NCBI GenBank assembly: GCA_024690865.1
Contig: JAILON010000028.1
Location: 1-34,127, forward strand
Length of the DNA stretch: 34,127 nucleotides
Source of the DNA: Treponema sp.
Lineage (GTDB): Bacteria; Spirochaetota; Spirochaetia; Treponematales; Treponemataceae
Direction: 5' to 3'
Positions 13,331-20,763 of this stretch are shown piece after piece. Position 1 is the stretch's first letter. Each line of letters starts with the position of its first letter. The translations under genes and the position numbers were made by a program. The notes below the pieces were generated by a model. The model was not told where the DNA came from. It was given only the letters and a program-made list of their open reading frames with translations, and did no database searches.

Positions 13331-15247
13331 CTACATTCCAAGGACACTGCCCTTGAAGGTGTCCCGCAGGATTTCCACCTGTATGGGCAGCTGTATTTCG
13401 GCTTTCTGCGTTTCTTTCCGTTCTTCCAGCCGTACGTCAAACGTAAGCTTCCGGCCTGTCCGCCTTTCCACGTAGGCCGCTATGTCGCCTGCCCGCGACT
13501 TGAGCTGCATCATCGCGAATGGACTTGCCACCGTGACCTCTAGGCTTCCGCTGTCAATCCGATGCGAGACGGATTCCGACAGTGCTGCCGAAAGGAGCCC
13601 GTCCGTCGCGGAGAACTCCTGTATCATCGCCCGGAACAGTTCTTCCGGGTTGATGGGGGCAACTGGTGCGGGCTGAGCCGCCGGCAGCTCGGGGCTTGAC
13701 GGGACTACCGGGGCAGCTTTGTCTGGCTGGGACTGCGTGACGTCTGTTGGCATCTGCGCCGCCGGGGCTCCTTGGTCTGGCTGGAACTGTGTGACAGCCG
13801 TAGTCCCCGTCCCTGCTGCACCCCGTGACGTATCCCGCGAGAGTTGCGGTAGCGGAGCAACCGTGGCTTCCGTCCCTGCTGCACCCCGTGACATGTCCCG
13901 CGAGAGTTGCGGTAGCGGAGCTTCCGCAATCCTCGTTGAAATCGTTGGTTGCTCCGCAACCAACGATTTCGCTGAATTATTTACCGGCGGTTCAGCTCCG
14001 CCATCACGAAAAGGGGGTGTCCAGCCTATCCCGCCTTGCCCGGAAGCTCCTCCGTCTGCCATACCTGCATTGGTTCCCGCCGGTACTGCCGCCGCTGCCG
14101 CGGATTTTGCGAGCAGGGGCTTTATGCCGTCCAGTGCCTTCTTGACCTCCGCCGGGGAGACGTATTCCCTGAGCCAGGTCAGGCGGCTTATGGCAAGCTC
14201 CATCTCATAGCGGGTGTTCAGCGAATAGCGGATGTCGCGGTAGAGTTTCATGAAGATGTCGATTGCCCGCTCCACCTGCACGGAGGACCATGCCTCGAGC
14301 ACTTCCTGGGAGAAGGCCGCGACGTTGTGTCCGAGCAGGGCTTCCTTGGTTACCCCGCTCTTTATGAGGAGGAGGCTCCGCAGGTAGTCGGCGCAGTTGG
14401 AAATCAGCTGTTCCACGCTCACGCCGTTCTGCATGTATTCGTCCAGCTTGGTCAAAGCCTCGCTCGACTTGCCCGCAACGCAGAGGCCGAACAGCTCGTT
14501 CAGCCTGTCCACGCCGACCAGTCCCAGCTTGTCGCGGATTTTCGTGTAGGTCATCTCGTCGCCGGAGAATGCCGCCACCTGATCGAAGAGGGTGTAGGAG
14601 TCGCGCATGGAGCCGCCGGACTCGCGGGCTATCCAGTAGAGGGCCTCGTCGTCAGCCTTGATTCCCAGCTCCTGCGCGGCGGCGGCGAGCTGCTCCTTGA
14701 CCTTCTCTACGGGGACAAGTCGGAAGTTGAACTGTTGGCAGCGGGACTTTATCGTCATGGGTACTTTCTGAAGCTCCGTCGTCGCAAAGATGAACACGAC
14801 GTATGGCGGCGGCTCCTCTATCGTCTTGAGCAGGGCGTTGAATGCGCTCGTCGAGAGCATGTGGACTTCGTCGATGATGTAGACCTTGTAGCGGCAGGAG
14901 TTCGGGGGGAAGAGCACTTCGTCCTTTATCTGCCTCACGTTGTCAACGCTGTTGTTGGAGGCTCCGTCTATCTCTATCACGTCCAGGGAGGAGCCTGCCG
15001 TAATCTCCTTGCATGCCTGGCATTCCCCGCAGGGGGAGGCAGTCGGCCCCTTGGCGCAGTTCAGGGCCTTGGCGAGGATTCGTGCGGTGGAAGTTTTGCC
15101 GCAGCCGCGGGGCCCGGAAAAAAGGTAGGCATGGGCAATCCGTCCGGCGTTTATGGAGTTCTCCATCGTCTGTGCGACAAACTCCTGGCCTACCAGGTTT
15201 TCGAATCGTTGCGGCCTCCTCCGGGTCGCGGTCACTTCATAAGCCAT
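13331..15247 (-). CDS. dnaX: DNA polymerase III subunits gamma/tau
   Basis: This is the clamp-loader ATPase that loads the sliding clamp and couples replisome parts. From MAYEVTATRRRPQRFENLVG it shows Walker A GPRGCGKT (45-52), a zinc site (C64, C73, C76, C79), Walker B IIDEVHML, and the sensor region FIFATTELQKVP. The AAA core is followed by a Pro/Ala-rich linker and a C-terminal domain (PEELFRAMIQEF onward). The total is 638 residues. The frame is open 38 codons further upstream, but ATG 15247 matches the family N-terminus. A -10 box seven bases before it, and no ribosome-binding site, imply a leaderless message. The linker carries a 63-bp duplication and a perfect 14-bp hairpin in frame. 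No frameshift signal for a short gamma form was identified. Confidence 0.95.
   Translation of the reverse strand: MAYEVTATRRRPQRFENLVGQEFVAQTMENSINAGRIAHAYLFSGPRGCGKTSTARILAKALNCAKGPTASPCGECQACKEITAGSSLDVIEIDGASNNSVDNVRQIKDEVLFPPNSCRYKVYIIDEVHMLSTSAFNALLKTIEEPPPYVVFIFATTELQKVPMTIKSRCQQFNFRLVPVEKVKEQLAAAAQELGIKADDEALYWIARESGGSMRDSYTLFDQVAAFSGDEMTYTKIRDKLGLVGVDRLNELFGLCVAGKSSEALTKLDEYMQNGVSVEQLISNCADYLRSLLLIKSGVTKEALLGHNVAAFSQEVLEAWSSVQVERAIDIFMKLYRDIRYSLNTRYEMELAISRLTWLREYVSPAEVKKALDGIKPLLAKSAAAAAVPAGTNAGMADGGASGQGGIGWTPPFRDGGAEPPVNNSAKSLVAEQPTISTRIAEAPLPQLSRDMSRGAAGTEATVAPLPQLSRDTSRGAAGTGTTAVTQFQPDQGAPAAQMPTDVTQSQPDKAAPVVPSSPELPAAQPAPVAPINPEELFRAMIQEFSATDGLLSAALSESVSHRIDSGSLEVTVASPFAMMQLKSRAGDIAAYVERRTGRKLTFDVRLEERKETQKAEIQLPIQVEILRDTFKGSVLGM
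13807..13921 (-). repeat. Two about 52-bp near-identical units, 63-bp period, inside dnaX
   Basis: Units at 13807-13858 and 13870-13921 differ at only a few positions. On the coding strand they give APLPQLSRDMSRGAAGTEAT and a sister copy with DTSRGAAGTGTT. A looser repeat (VTQFQPDQGAP / VTQSQPDKAAP) follows in the protein. The period is a multiple of three, so the frame is kept and the linker is lengthened. Confidence 0.88.
13938..13970. repeat. Perfect 14-bp hairpin embedded in frame in the dnaX linker
   Basis: GAAATCGTTGGTTG (13938-13951), loop CTCCG, and CAACCAACGATTTC (13957-13970) form a perfect palindrome within coding sequence. On the coding strand it reads in frame (roughly KSLVAEQPTIST). 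It abuts the tandem units, which share the GCGGAGCAAC core. It has the look of a palindromic repeat inserted in a tolerant protein linker. Confidence 0.85.
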
Positions 15248-15254
15248 AGGCACA

Positions 15255-15283
15255 AGCATAAACGAAAACAAGGAATTCGGCAA
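15255..15283 (-). promoter_or_regulatory. Promoter of dnaX
   Basis: TTGCCG (15283-15278), 17-bp spacer, TATGCT (15260-15255). The -10 box ends seven bases before ATG 15247, which has no ribosome-binding site. Confidence 0.5.
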
Positions 15284-15289
15284 GCCGTA

Positions 15290-15318
15290 TAGACGAAAGT
15301 TCTGGCTTTCGCTATAGT
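15290..15318 (+). promoter_or_regulatory. Promoter of the MATE gene
   Basis: TAGACG (15290-15295), 17-bp spacer, TATAGT (15313-15318), eight bases before ATG 15327. A small inverted repeat CGAAAG/CTTTCG (15294-15311) lies in the spacer. If the message does not begin exactly at 15327, ATG 15348 with AGGG upstream is the alternative start. Confidence 0.45.
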
Positions 15319-15326
15319 TGCCTGCT

Positions 15327-16694
15327 ATGAGCAAACAGGGCCTCGACATGACCACCGGCAACCCCTTCCGGCTGCTTATCGTCTATTCCTTCCCGATCCT
15401 GCTGGGAAGCCTCTTCCAGCAGCTGTACAACATGTGCGACACGATCATCGTGGGACGCTACTTGGGACCGGACGCGCTCGCCGCCGTCGGCAACACCGGT
15501 CCCATGAACTTCCTCGTGTTCGGCTTCCTCTACGGCATGACGAGCGGCTTCGCGGTCATCACGGCGCAGAGATTCGGCGCGCACGACGAGGAGGGGCTTA
15601 AGAAGTCCGTCGCCATGAACGTCGTGCTGAACGCCGCAACAGGAATCGTCATCACTGCCATATCCTGCGCCCTCACCATGCCCCTGCTCCGCGCCATCCA
15701 CACGCCGGAGTCGATCATCGGCTGGTCCTTCGACTACATCTTCACCTGCTATGCGGGCATCCTCTGCATCATCCTCTACAACGGATGCGCCTGCGTCCTC
15801 CGCGCCGTCGGTGACAGCAAGACCCCGGTCTACTTCCTTGTCTTCTCATCCGCGCTGAACATCGCGCTGGACATCATCTTCATCGCGAGCTTCGGCCTGG
15901 GCGTGTTTGGGGCGGCGCTCGCGACCGTCATCTCGCAGGGGGTGTCCGGCATCCTCTCGCTCATCTGGATTATCGTGAAGTACCCCATGCTCCGTGTGTC
16001 CGCCCGGCATTTCAGGACGGACTGGCGCTTTGCCTCCCGCCACCTTTCCATCGGGATGAACATGGGCTTCCAGTTCTCGATTACCGCGATAGGGACGATC
16101 GTCGTGGAGGGGGCGCTGAACAACTTCGGCGCGACCAAGATAGCAGCCTTCACCGCCGCCCAGAAGGTGGAACAGCTGGTCACGGTCGTCGCGGGCGTAA
16201 TGGGCGTGACCATCGCGAACTTCGGGGGGCAGAACCTCGGTGCGGGCAGGGTGGACAGGATAAAGGAGGGCGTGACCAAGGGGATAATCATCAGCGTCGC
16301 CTTCGCCGTCCTTGCAGCCGTCCTCGCGATGGTCTTCAATGAGCAGCTGGTCTCCCTCTTTTTGGACAAGGGCAAAGTGGACGCGACCAGCTGGGAAGAG
16401 CTGCGGGCGGCCTCGTGGGAGTACCTGAACCTGACGACTGTCTTCTACCCCATGCTCTTCGTCATTTTCATCTACCGGAACGTCCTGCAGAGCATCGGGC
16501 GGGGCTTCTGGCCCTTGATGGGCGGCGTATTCGAGCTGGTTGCCCGGTCTGCGGCGGCATTCATCCTGCCCGCCGTCATCGGCTACGCGGGAATCTGCCT
16601 GTCGGAGCCGCTTGCCTGGGCCTCCGCCGCCATCCCCCTCGCCATCGCCTACTATATCATTATTGCGCGGATAGGACGGTCTTTTCGAATGTAG
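15327..16694 (+). CDS. MATE-family efflux transporter
   Basis: This is an inner-membrane multidrug and toxic compound extrusion antiporter, which exports cationic or other small molecules using Na+ or H+ gradients. The N-terminal family pattern is clear: DMTTGNPFRLLIVYSFPILL, then FQQLYNMCDTIIVGRYLGPD and LAAVGNTGPM. About twelve hydrophobic segments are spread over 455 residues, with the second-half repeat beginning near the SIGMNMGFQFSITAIG stretch. The start is ATG 15327 if leaderless, or ATG 15348. It diverges from dnaX and stands alone, with no local regulator. The strong hairpin at 16791-16818 lies about 100 bp downstream. The substrate is unknown. Confidence 0.94.
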   Translation: MSKQGLDMTTGNPFRLLIVYSFPILLGSLFQQLYNMCDTIIVGRYLGPDALAAVGNTGPMNFLVFGFLYGMTSGFAVITAQRFGAHDEEGLKKSVAMNVVLNAATGIVITAISCALTMPLLRAIHTPESIIGWSFDYIFTCYAGILCIILYNGCACVLRAVGDSKTPVYFLVFSSALNIALDIIFIASFGLGVFGAALATVISQGVSGILSLIWIIVKYPMLRVSARHFRTDWRFASRHLSIGMNMGFQFSITAIGTIVVEGALNNFGATKIAAFTAAQKVEQLVTVVAGVMGVTIANFGGQNLGAGRVDRIKEGVTKGIIISVAFAVLAAVLAMVFNEQLVSLFLDKGKVDATSWEELRAASWEYLNLTTVFYPMLFVIFIYRNVLQSIGRGFWPLMGGVFELVARSAAAFILPAVIGYAGICLSEPLAWASAAIPLAIAYYIIIARIGRSFRM

Positions 16695-16790
16695 AGGTGG
16701 AGAGGGAGGCTTCCTTCGTAATTGCGGGCAGGGAGCACTGTGCTGAGGGAGCTTGAGGGGAAGTTCCTGCCGGGAAGGCGGGGACACAAA

Positions 16791-16818
16791 AAAAGACCGC
16801 CTCGTAAGGCGGTCTTTT
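16791..16818. terminator. Bidirectional rho-independent terminator
   Basis: A perfect 12-bp stem AAAAGACCGCCT (16791-16802) / AGGCGGTCTTTT (16807-16818) with loop CGTA is flanked by A- and T-runs on both sides. It follows the MATE gene on the plus strand and immediately follows the tRNA on the minus strand, so it can serve both. Confidence 0.93.
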
Positions 16819-16819
16819 A

Positions 16820-16893
16820 TCGGGTGAGCGGAACTCGAATCCGCGACCACTAGTCCCCCAGACTAGTAAGCTAACCAACTGCTCTATCACCCG
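16820..16893 (-). tRNA. tRNA-Pro (anticodon GGG)
   Basis: The minus strand folds as a cloverleaf. Acceptor stem CGGGTGA/TCACCCG with discriminator A; D-arm GAGC...GCTT; anticodon stem CTAGT/ACTAG with seven-base loop CTGGGGG, giving anticodon GGG; T-arm GCGGA-TTCGAGT-TCCGC. The 3' CCA is not encoded and must be added by a nucleotidyltransferase. It reads proline codons CCC/CCT. A good promoter stands upstream and the terminator directly follows. Confidence 0.95.
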
Positions 16894-16905
16894 GAAAGTG
16901 AAAAT

Positions 16906-16934
16906 ATAATATCAGATTGGAAAATATTAATCAA
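16906..16934 (-). promoter_or_regulatory. Promoter of tRNA-Pro
   Basis: TTGATT (16934-16929), exactly 17 bp, TATTAT (16911-16906), twelve bases before the mature tRNA 5' end. The AT-rich stretch contrasts with its GC-rich surroundings. Confidence 0.7.
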
Positions 16935-16967
16935 GAGGGCGGGGCCTTGTTTTTGCCGAACATCGCG

Positions 16968-18470
16968 CTACCTTTCGTTGTTCTTGAACTGGGCCGCCAT
17001 CTTGTCGCTCAATTCCTTGACCTGAACCTCGTCCGTTATGGAGAAAAGCTTCAGTTCGTCACTTTCAAAGTTGGACCAGTCTATGATGCCTTCGCCGTAG
17101 TGGGCGAGCAGGTCCGCAAAATGGATCAGGCAGGTCAACTTTTTGTGCTCGTCCTTTGCGGAGGCCGTATCGTGGTGGCTGCGGATGACTTCGACTATTG
17201 CTTCCGGGAAGTTCCACTTCTGGGCCACCAGTGCACCGACCTCACCGTGGTTCACTCCGGCGACCATACGCTCGAAGAGGTCCGGGCTTATGTCCTTCTC
17301 CGCACAGAGTTTTCCCATCTTTTCGTAGATGTCCGCCGTCGCGGTGACGAAAATCAGCTTTCCCATGTCGTGCAAAAGGCCGCAGACGTAGCTGTCCTCC
17401 ACCAGGTGCTTGTCTTCGGGCGAGGTGAAGTAGGAGCGGGCCAGGGTGTATGCATAGGAGGCGACCCGGTAGGAGTGGTCCCACAGTGCCTTCTTCTTGG
17501 GGTCTGATTCGACCATGAGGGCCTGCATTGATCCGACGGAAAAGAGGAGGTTGCGGATTCCGCGTATGCCCGTGAACTTGACTGCCTCGTCGATGCTGGA
17601 ACAGGGGGTTGCGAGTGCAAATGCCGCGGAATTGACCAGCTTCAAGAGTTCCCCCGTCAGCGACACGTCGTTGGAAATTTTTCGGGCGATGTCGGTCATG
17701 CTGGAGTCCGGGTCGTTTATCAGGCGGTTTATCGCGTTGATGTTTTCCGGGAACTCCGGCAGCCCCTCGATGAGGTTCACGAATTTCTGGGACAGGGATG
17801 AGAAGTCCTCCATAGTCTTCTTGCTGAAGGGCAGTATGAGGCGGGTTATGGTCTCTCCGTTCTCGCTGATGACCTGGTAGTTTTCTTCGGTGAGGCCTAT
17901 CTTCTTGAGCATGAGGACCATCATCGTCAGTCCCAGGCCCGCGCCTTCGGATTCGTCCAGCATGGCGGCCATGCCTTCTTCCAGGTTGTCGAACATCGTA
18001 GCCCTGGTTATCTTGTCGTGAATCCTCTTGTATTCGGCTACGTTCAGCTCGCACTTGTTGCGGGTTTCCAGCTTTATCTTGTTGTTTGCGGCCTGGAGGG
18101 TAATCTTGATGTACAGTCCCTTGTTTTTCTGCAGTTCCAGCCAGAACTTCTGGTTGTTCAGCGTCTCGGTCTTGAACTCCTCCATCCCTTTCTTGTAATC
18201 CTCGGGATCGTTCAAGTCCAGTCCTTTGTCTTCAAAGTAGACCCGCTTCGTATTTGCCTTTTTCCCGTTGTTTGCCAGTTCCTTCATGCAGAAGGAAAGG
18301 GTCTCCGTCATCTGCTGCTGGTTCAGTTCTTTGAGGAACACGCGTATCACGTCGTCAACGTAGGCCTCCACCTTCCGGGGAAAGGTATAGGTCGTGAGGA
18401 CGAGGGGAACGCCGGACTTTATGGCGTTCCGTATCATCTCAACATTTACTGGAATACTTGACTTGGCCAT
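16968..18470 (-). CDS. GHKL-ATPase-like / HDOD signalling protein
   Basis: Residues 1 to about 215 resemble a histidine-kinase-type GHKL domain: KELANNGKK (N-box-like, 63-71) and ESEGAGLGLTMM (G-box-like, 173-184). No phospho-acceptor helix is seen. Residues about 230-440 are an HDOD domain (LPEFPENINAINRLINDPDS, ISNDVSLTGELLKLVNSAAF). The metal-binding HD set appears complete: H332, H367-D368 (GLLHDMGK), H408, H432/H433 and H450 with D453. HDOD proteins act in bacterial signalling, often beside c-di-GMP or chemotaxis systems, and most are thought non-catalytic. At 500 residues it is soluble. It begins 21 bp after the glycosidase-like gene with ribosome-binding site AAGGA, so the two are probably one operon. 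Any enzyme activity is unproven. Confidence 0.82.
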   Translation of the reverse strand: MAKSSIPVNVEMIRNAIKSGVPLVLTTYTFPRKVEAYVDDVIRVFLKELNQQQMTETLSFCMKELANNGKKANTKRVYFEDKGLDLNDPEDYKKGMEEFKTETLNNQKFWLELQKNKGLYIKITLQAANNKIKLETRNKCELNVAEYKRIHDKITRATMFDNLEEGMAAMLDESEGAGLGLTMMVLMLKKIGLTEENYQVISENGETITRLILPFSKKTMEDFSSLSQKFVNLIEGLPEFPENINAINRLINDPDSSMTDIARKISNDVSLTGELLKLVNSAAFALATPCSSIDEAVKFTGIRGIRNLLFSVGSMQALMVESDPKKKALWDHSYRVASYAYTLARSYFTSPEDKHLVEDSYVCGLLHDMGKLIFVTATADIYEKMGKLCAEKDISPDLFERMVAGVNHGEVGALVAQKWNFPEAIVEVIRSHHDTASAKDEHKKLTCLIHFADLLAHYGEGIIDWSNFESDELKLFSITDEVQVKELSDKMAAQFKNNER

Positions 18471-18491
18471 ACAATTTCCTTATCGGCAGGT

Positions 18492-19985
18492 TTACAGCTT
18501 GTCTATGAGCATGGAACATTTGCCTGACGGTATGGGGAGGGTCTTCCTCTTTTTGTTCAGAATGTCTATCGTGAAGTAGTAGAGCTTCTCGCTTTCCATC
18601 TGGATTTCCCAGCCCCTGCTGGACTTGTTGCTGAGTATCGTGATGAGGTTCCGTTTGAGCGACAGCTTCTCTATACCCATTATCTCTAAGTTGGGGATGA
18701 CCCAGTCTACGGTTTTGCGGGGCAGGCTGATGCTCAGCCCTATGACGTTTTCAATCATCAGGGCTATCGTGGAAAGTCCCAGAAAATGCAGGAAGCGCTT
18801 GCGGGGGAAGTCCGGGTTCGCACTGTAGGTCGCAGGTCCTTCCTTGTTGGGCAGGTATGCCTCGTACAGCTCGCCCTTTTTGGACGTGTCCACCGGACTG
18901 AGTCCCTCCAGGACGTAGTAGAGGTGGCGTATCGCACATTCGCGGGCAAATCCGTAACGCTGGTATTTTTCCAACCCCTTGATGATCATGAAGTTGAAGG
19001 TTGGAAACACCGACCCGCAGTAGGCTTCCCCCGCCTCGTTGAACAGGGGGTCGTCCGCGCTCAGGGTGGGGAAGGGATGTTCCGTGCCGAAGGTCTGTGG
19101 GTTTGACATGTGCTGGATGAGCAGGTCGGCCCTGTCGGAATTTGGCAGTTCCGCCAGAAGGGGCCAGAAGCCCGCGACGGTCTTGCGGGGCAGCTGCTTT
19201 TCCTCCTGGTCCAAGTCGTGGTAGAAGTTCGTCTCTGGATTCCACATCAAGCGGTTTATGCGGGTCTTCAGGCTGAAGTACAACTTCTTGTACTGGAAGC
19301 TCAGGTCCTTGTCGTTGAGGATATCGCCGAGCGCGGACATGTGGGCCGCATTTATGGCCATGCAGCTGTTGAAGTCCACGGGATAGTATGTTCCATCGCG
19401 TGGGGAGTTCATCATCGTGGAGCAGACGTGGGGAACCGCATACAGGCCGTTTTCCTTCCTGAAGTTGTTGTTTATCCAGTCCATGTACTTGCACAGGGTT
19501 GGCATCACATCCTTGATCCGCCGCTTGTTGGCCCCCTTGTGGTAGAGGTTGTATTCCGCCCAAGCGAAGAGGGGCAGGCCCACGCCTTCCGGATTGTCGT
19601 CGCTGACAATCGGAGTGTTGGTGGCCGCATTGTATTTCCAGCGGATGGCCCCGTTCTCTTCCTGCATCGAATAGAAATAGTCGATGTTCTTGTTGGCAGG
19701 GAAATTCCTGTTTGAATAGACGAGAAAGAAGGATGAGAATATGGACTCCGACTGGTCCAGTATGTTCATTCCGTCCGTCGGATATATGAAATATCCATCA
19801 GGGGAAAGCTCGCCAGAGGCAGTGTTTATCCAGTAGTCTGATAGCCAGTTCCACGTCTTGTTATAAATATCAACAAAATCCTGATCATAGAAGTGGATTT
19901 TGGGAAAGTCATGTTTATTCACATATTCTCCTGCGAATATCATCGTCAAGGGCTTGCCCAAGGCGCCCTCTGATTTTATCCCCAT
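18492..19985 (-). CDS. (alpha/alpha)6-barrel glycoside hydrolase-like protein (trehalase/GH63-like)
   Basis: The protein has the six-hairpin toroid look of trehalase/GH37-GH63-type enzymes: NILDQSESIFSSFFLVYSNR, FYSMQEENGAIRWKY, NPEGVGLPLFAWAEYNLY, DFNSCMAINAAHMSALGDIL, RLMWNPETNFYHDLD, AYCGSVFPTFNFMIIKGL, and a GELYEAYLPNKEG segment where related enzymes place a catalytic Glu. It has no signal peptide, so it probably acts on an intracellular oligosaccharide. Exact family and substrate are not determined. Start choice is open: ATG 19985 lies ten bases after a TATAAT box (leaderless), GTG 19922 has a well-spaced AGGAG, and ATG 19997 overlaps the -10 box. The frame stays open into the upstream 66-bp repeats, which are probably not translated. 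The GHKL-HDOD gene follows 21 bp later. Confidence 0.72.
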   Translation of the reverse strand: MGIKSEGALGKPLTMIFAGEYVNKHDFPKIHFYDQDFVDIYNKTWNWLSDYWINTASGELSPDGYFIYPTDGMNILDQSESIFSSFFLVYSNRNFPANKNIDYFYSMQEENGAIRWKYNAATNTPIVSDDNPEGVGLPLFAWAEYNLYHKGANKRRIKDVMPTLCKYMDWINNNFRKENGLYAVPHVCSTMMNSPRDGTYYPVDFNSCMAINAAHMSALGDILNDKDLSFQYKKLYFSLKTRINRLMWNPETNFYHDLDQEEKQLPRKTVAGFWPLLAELPNSDRADLLIQHMSNPQTFGTEHPFPTLSADDPLFNEAGEAYCGSVFPTFNFMIIKGLEKYQRYGFARECAIRHLYYVLEGLSPVDTSKKGELYEAYLPNKEGPATYSANPDFPRKRFLHFLGLSTIALMIENVIGLSISLPRKTVDWVIPNLEIMGIEKLSLKRNLITILSNKSSRGWEIQMESEKLYYFTIDILNKKRKTLPIPSGKCSMLIDKL

Positions 19986-19995
19986 TTTTATCCCC

Positions 19996-20001
19996 ATTAT
20001 A
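19996..20001 (-). promoter_or_regulatory. Extended -10 box of the glycosidase-like gene
   Basis: TGATATAAT on the minus strand is an extended -10 (TGnTATAAT). No good -35 lies at 16-18 bp. It is followed by two copies of ATGGGGATAAAA; the second begins at ATG 19985. Confidence 0.55.
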
Positions 20002-20145
20002 TCATAACTTTTACAAAAACGGTAGGACGTTGACAAATAAATTTCATTTTTTGAAGGAAACTTCCTGTTTCCCGGTGGTTTCTGGGCTTTCGAAGGGGGA
20101 GGAACCTGGCATTTCGCCCCGTTCGGTGCAGTGTTTCGTCTCGGG

Positions 20146-20310
20146 TGCCCGTTTTCCCTTGTGGGGCTGGGCAACCGCGACAGGACGAACAGCTTCCATA
20201 CAAGTCCCGGGTGGCCCGTTTCCCCTAGGCGGCTCGGCAACCGCGACAGGACGAACAGCTTCCATACAAGTCCCGGGAGGCCCGTTTCCCCTAGGCGGCT
20301 CGGCCTCCGT
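20146..20310. repeat. 66-bp tandem repeat, about 2.5 copies
   Basis: Two copies (20171-20236 and 20237-20302) are nearly identical, starting with GCAACCGCGACAGGACGAAC and ending in a CCCGTTTCCCCTAGGCGGCT-type stretch. A diverged partial copy precedes from about 20146 and a short one follows. The period is 22 codons, so frames stay open on both strands, but no start or ribosome-binding site supports a gene. The rest of 20002-20383 holds no convincing gene. Confidence 0.88.
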
Positions 20311-20368
20311 ACACTTCCGTTGTTTTCCATCGGCTGCGGGAACTGTAGAAATTTGGCTGGGAAGGCTG

Positions 20369-20374
20369 TATACT
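20369..20374 (+). promoter_or_regulatory. -10 box of the small membrane protein gene
   Basis: TATACT lies nine bases before ATG 20384, with only a weak -35 (TAGAAA at 20346-20351, 17-bp spacing). No ribosome-binding site is present, consistent with a leaderless message. Confidence 0.35.
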
Positions 20375-20383
20375 GTACGTATT

Positions 20384-20665
20384 ATGGAAGAAACGAAGCT
20401 TGATCTGTGTATATGCGCCTTTGCCCTGCTTGTGTACCTAGGGATTGGCGCGTGGGGGGGCTTGTGCATACGCAAAGCCAAAAGGATGGGGAAGCTGCCC
20501 CCTGCCGACAAGAAATTCCTTCCAGCCCTGCTTGCGTCGGCGGGCCTGCTTGCCCTGCCGTTTTTGATCTACTTCAAGCCTTTCGTCACCGCCGTCCTGG
20601 AAGGGTGCGCCGTATTGGGGCTTTACATAACCCTCCGGGAACGGTTGGGACGGGGCACTGACTAA
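20384..20665 (+). CDS. Small inner-membrane protein of unknown function
   Basis: This 93-residue protein has three hydrophobic stretches (about 7-28, 46-66, 68-87) separated by a basic loop (IRKAKRMGKLPPADKKF), so it is a probable three-pass membrane protein with the loop in the cytoplasm. No family is recognised. The longer open frame upstream is made of the 66-bp repeats; ATG 20384, placed nine bases after a TATACT, is the most sensible start. It converges with the large minus-strand gene that follows. Function cannot be inferred. Confidence 0.6.
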   Translation: MEETKLDLCICAFALLVYLGIGAWGGLCIRKAKRMGKLPPADKKFLPALLASAGLLALPFLIYFKPFVTAVLEGCAVLGLYITLRERLGRGTD

Positions 20666-20763
20666 TCGATTCGATTCTGGAAGCCCCTGGCTCTCCTGCT
20701 GCTTGCCCTTGCTGGTGGCGGTCGTCTCGGTTGCTCGCCAGCAGCAGCCTGTCCGTGTGCCTG

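Noticed and set aside
13183..13440. Small protein between dnaX and ybaB on the minus strand
   Set aside because: No start signal or recognisable family; the frame overlaps the dnaX C-terminus and looks incidental.
13331..15361. Upstream extension of dnaX to a start at 15361
   Set aside because: The extra 38 residues match no DnaX N-terminus; MAYEVTATRRR at 15247 does, and a promoter lies within the extension.
20002..20330. N-terminal extension of the glycosidase-like gene through the 66-bp repeats
   Set aside because: The extension consists of tandem-repeat translation, and a TATAAT box lies between it and the conserved region.
20030..20383. Repeat-encoded N-terminus for the small membrane protein
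   Set aside because: Same repeats read on the other strand; no start signal, while ATG 20384 follows a -10 box.
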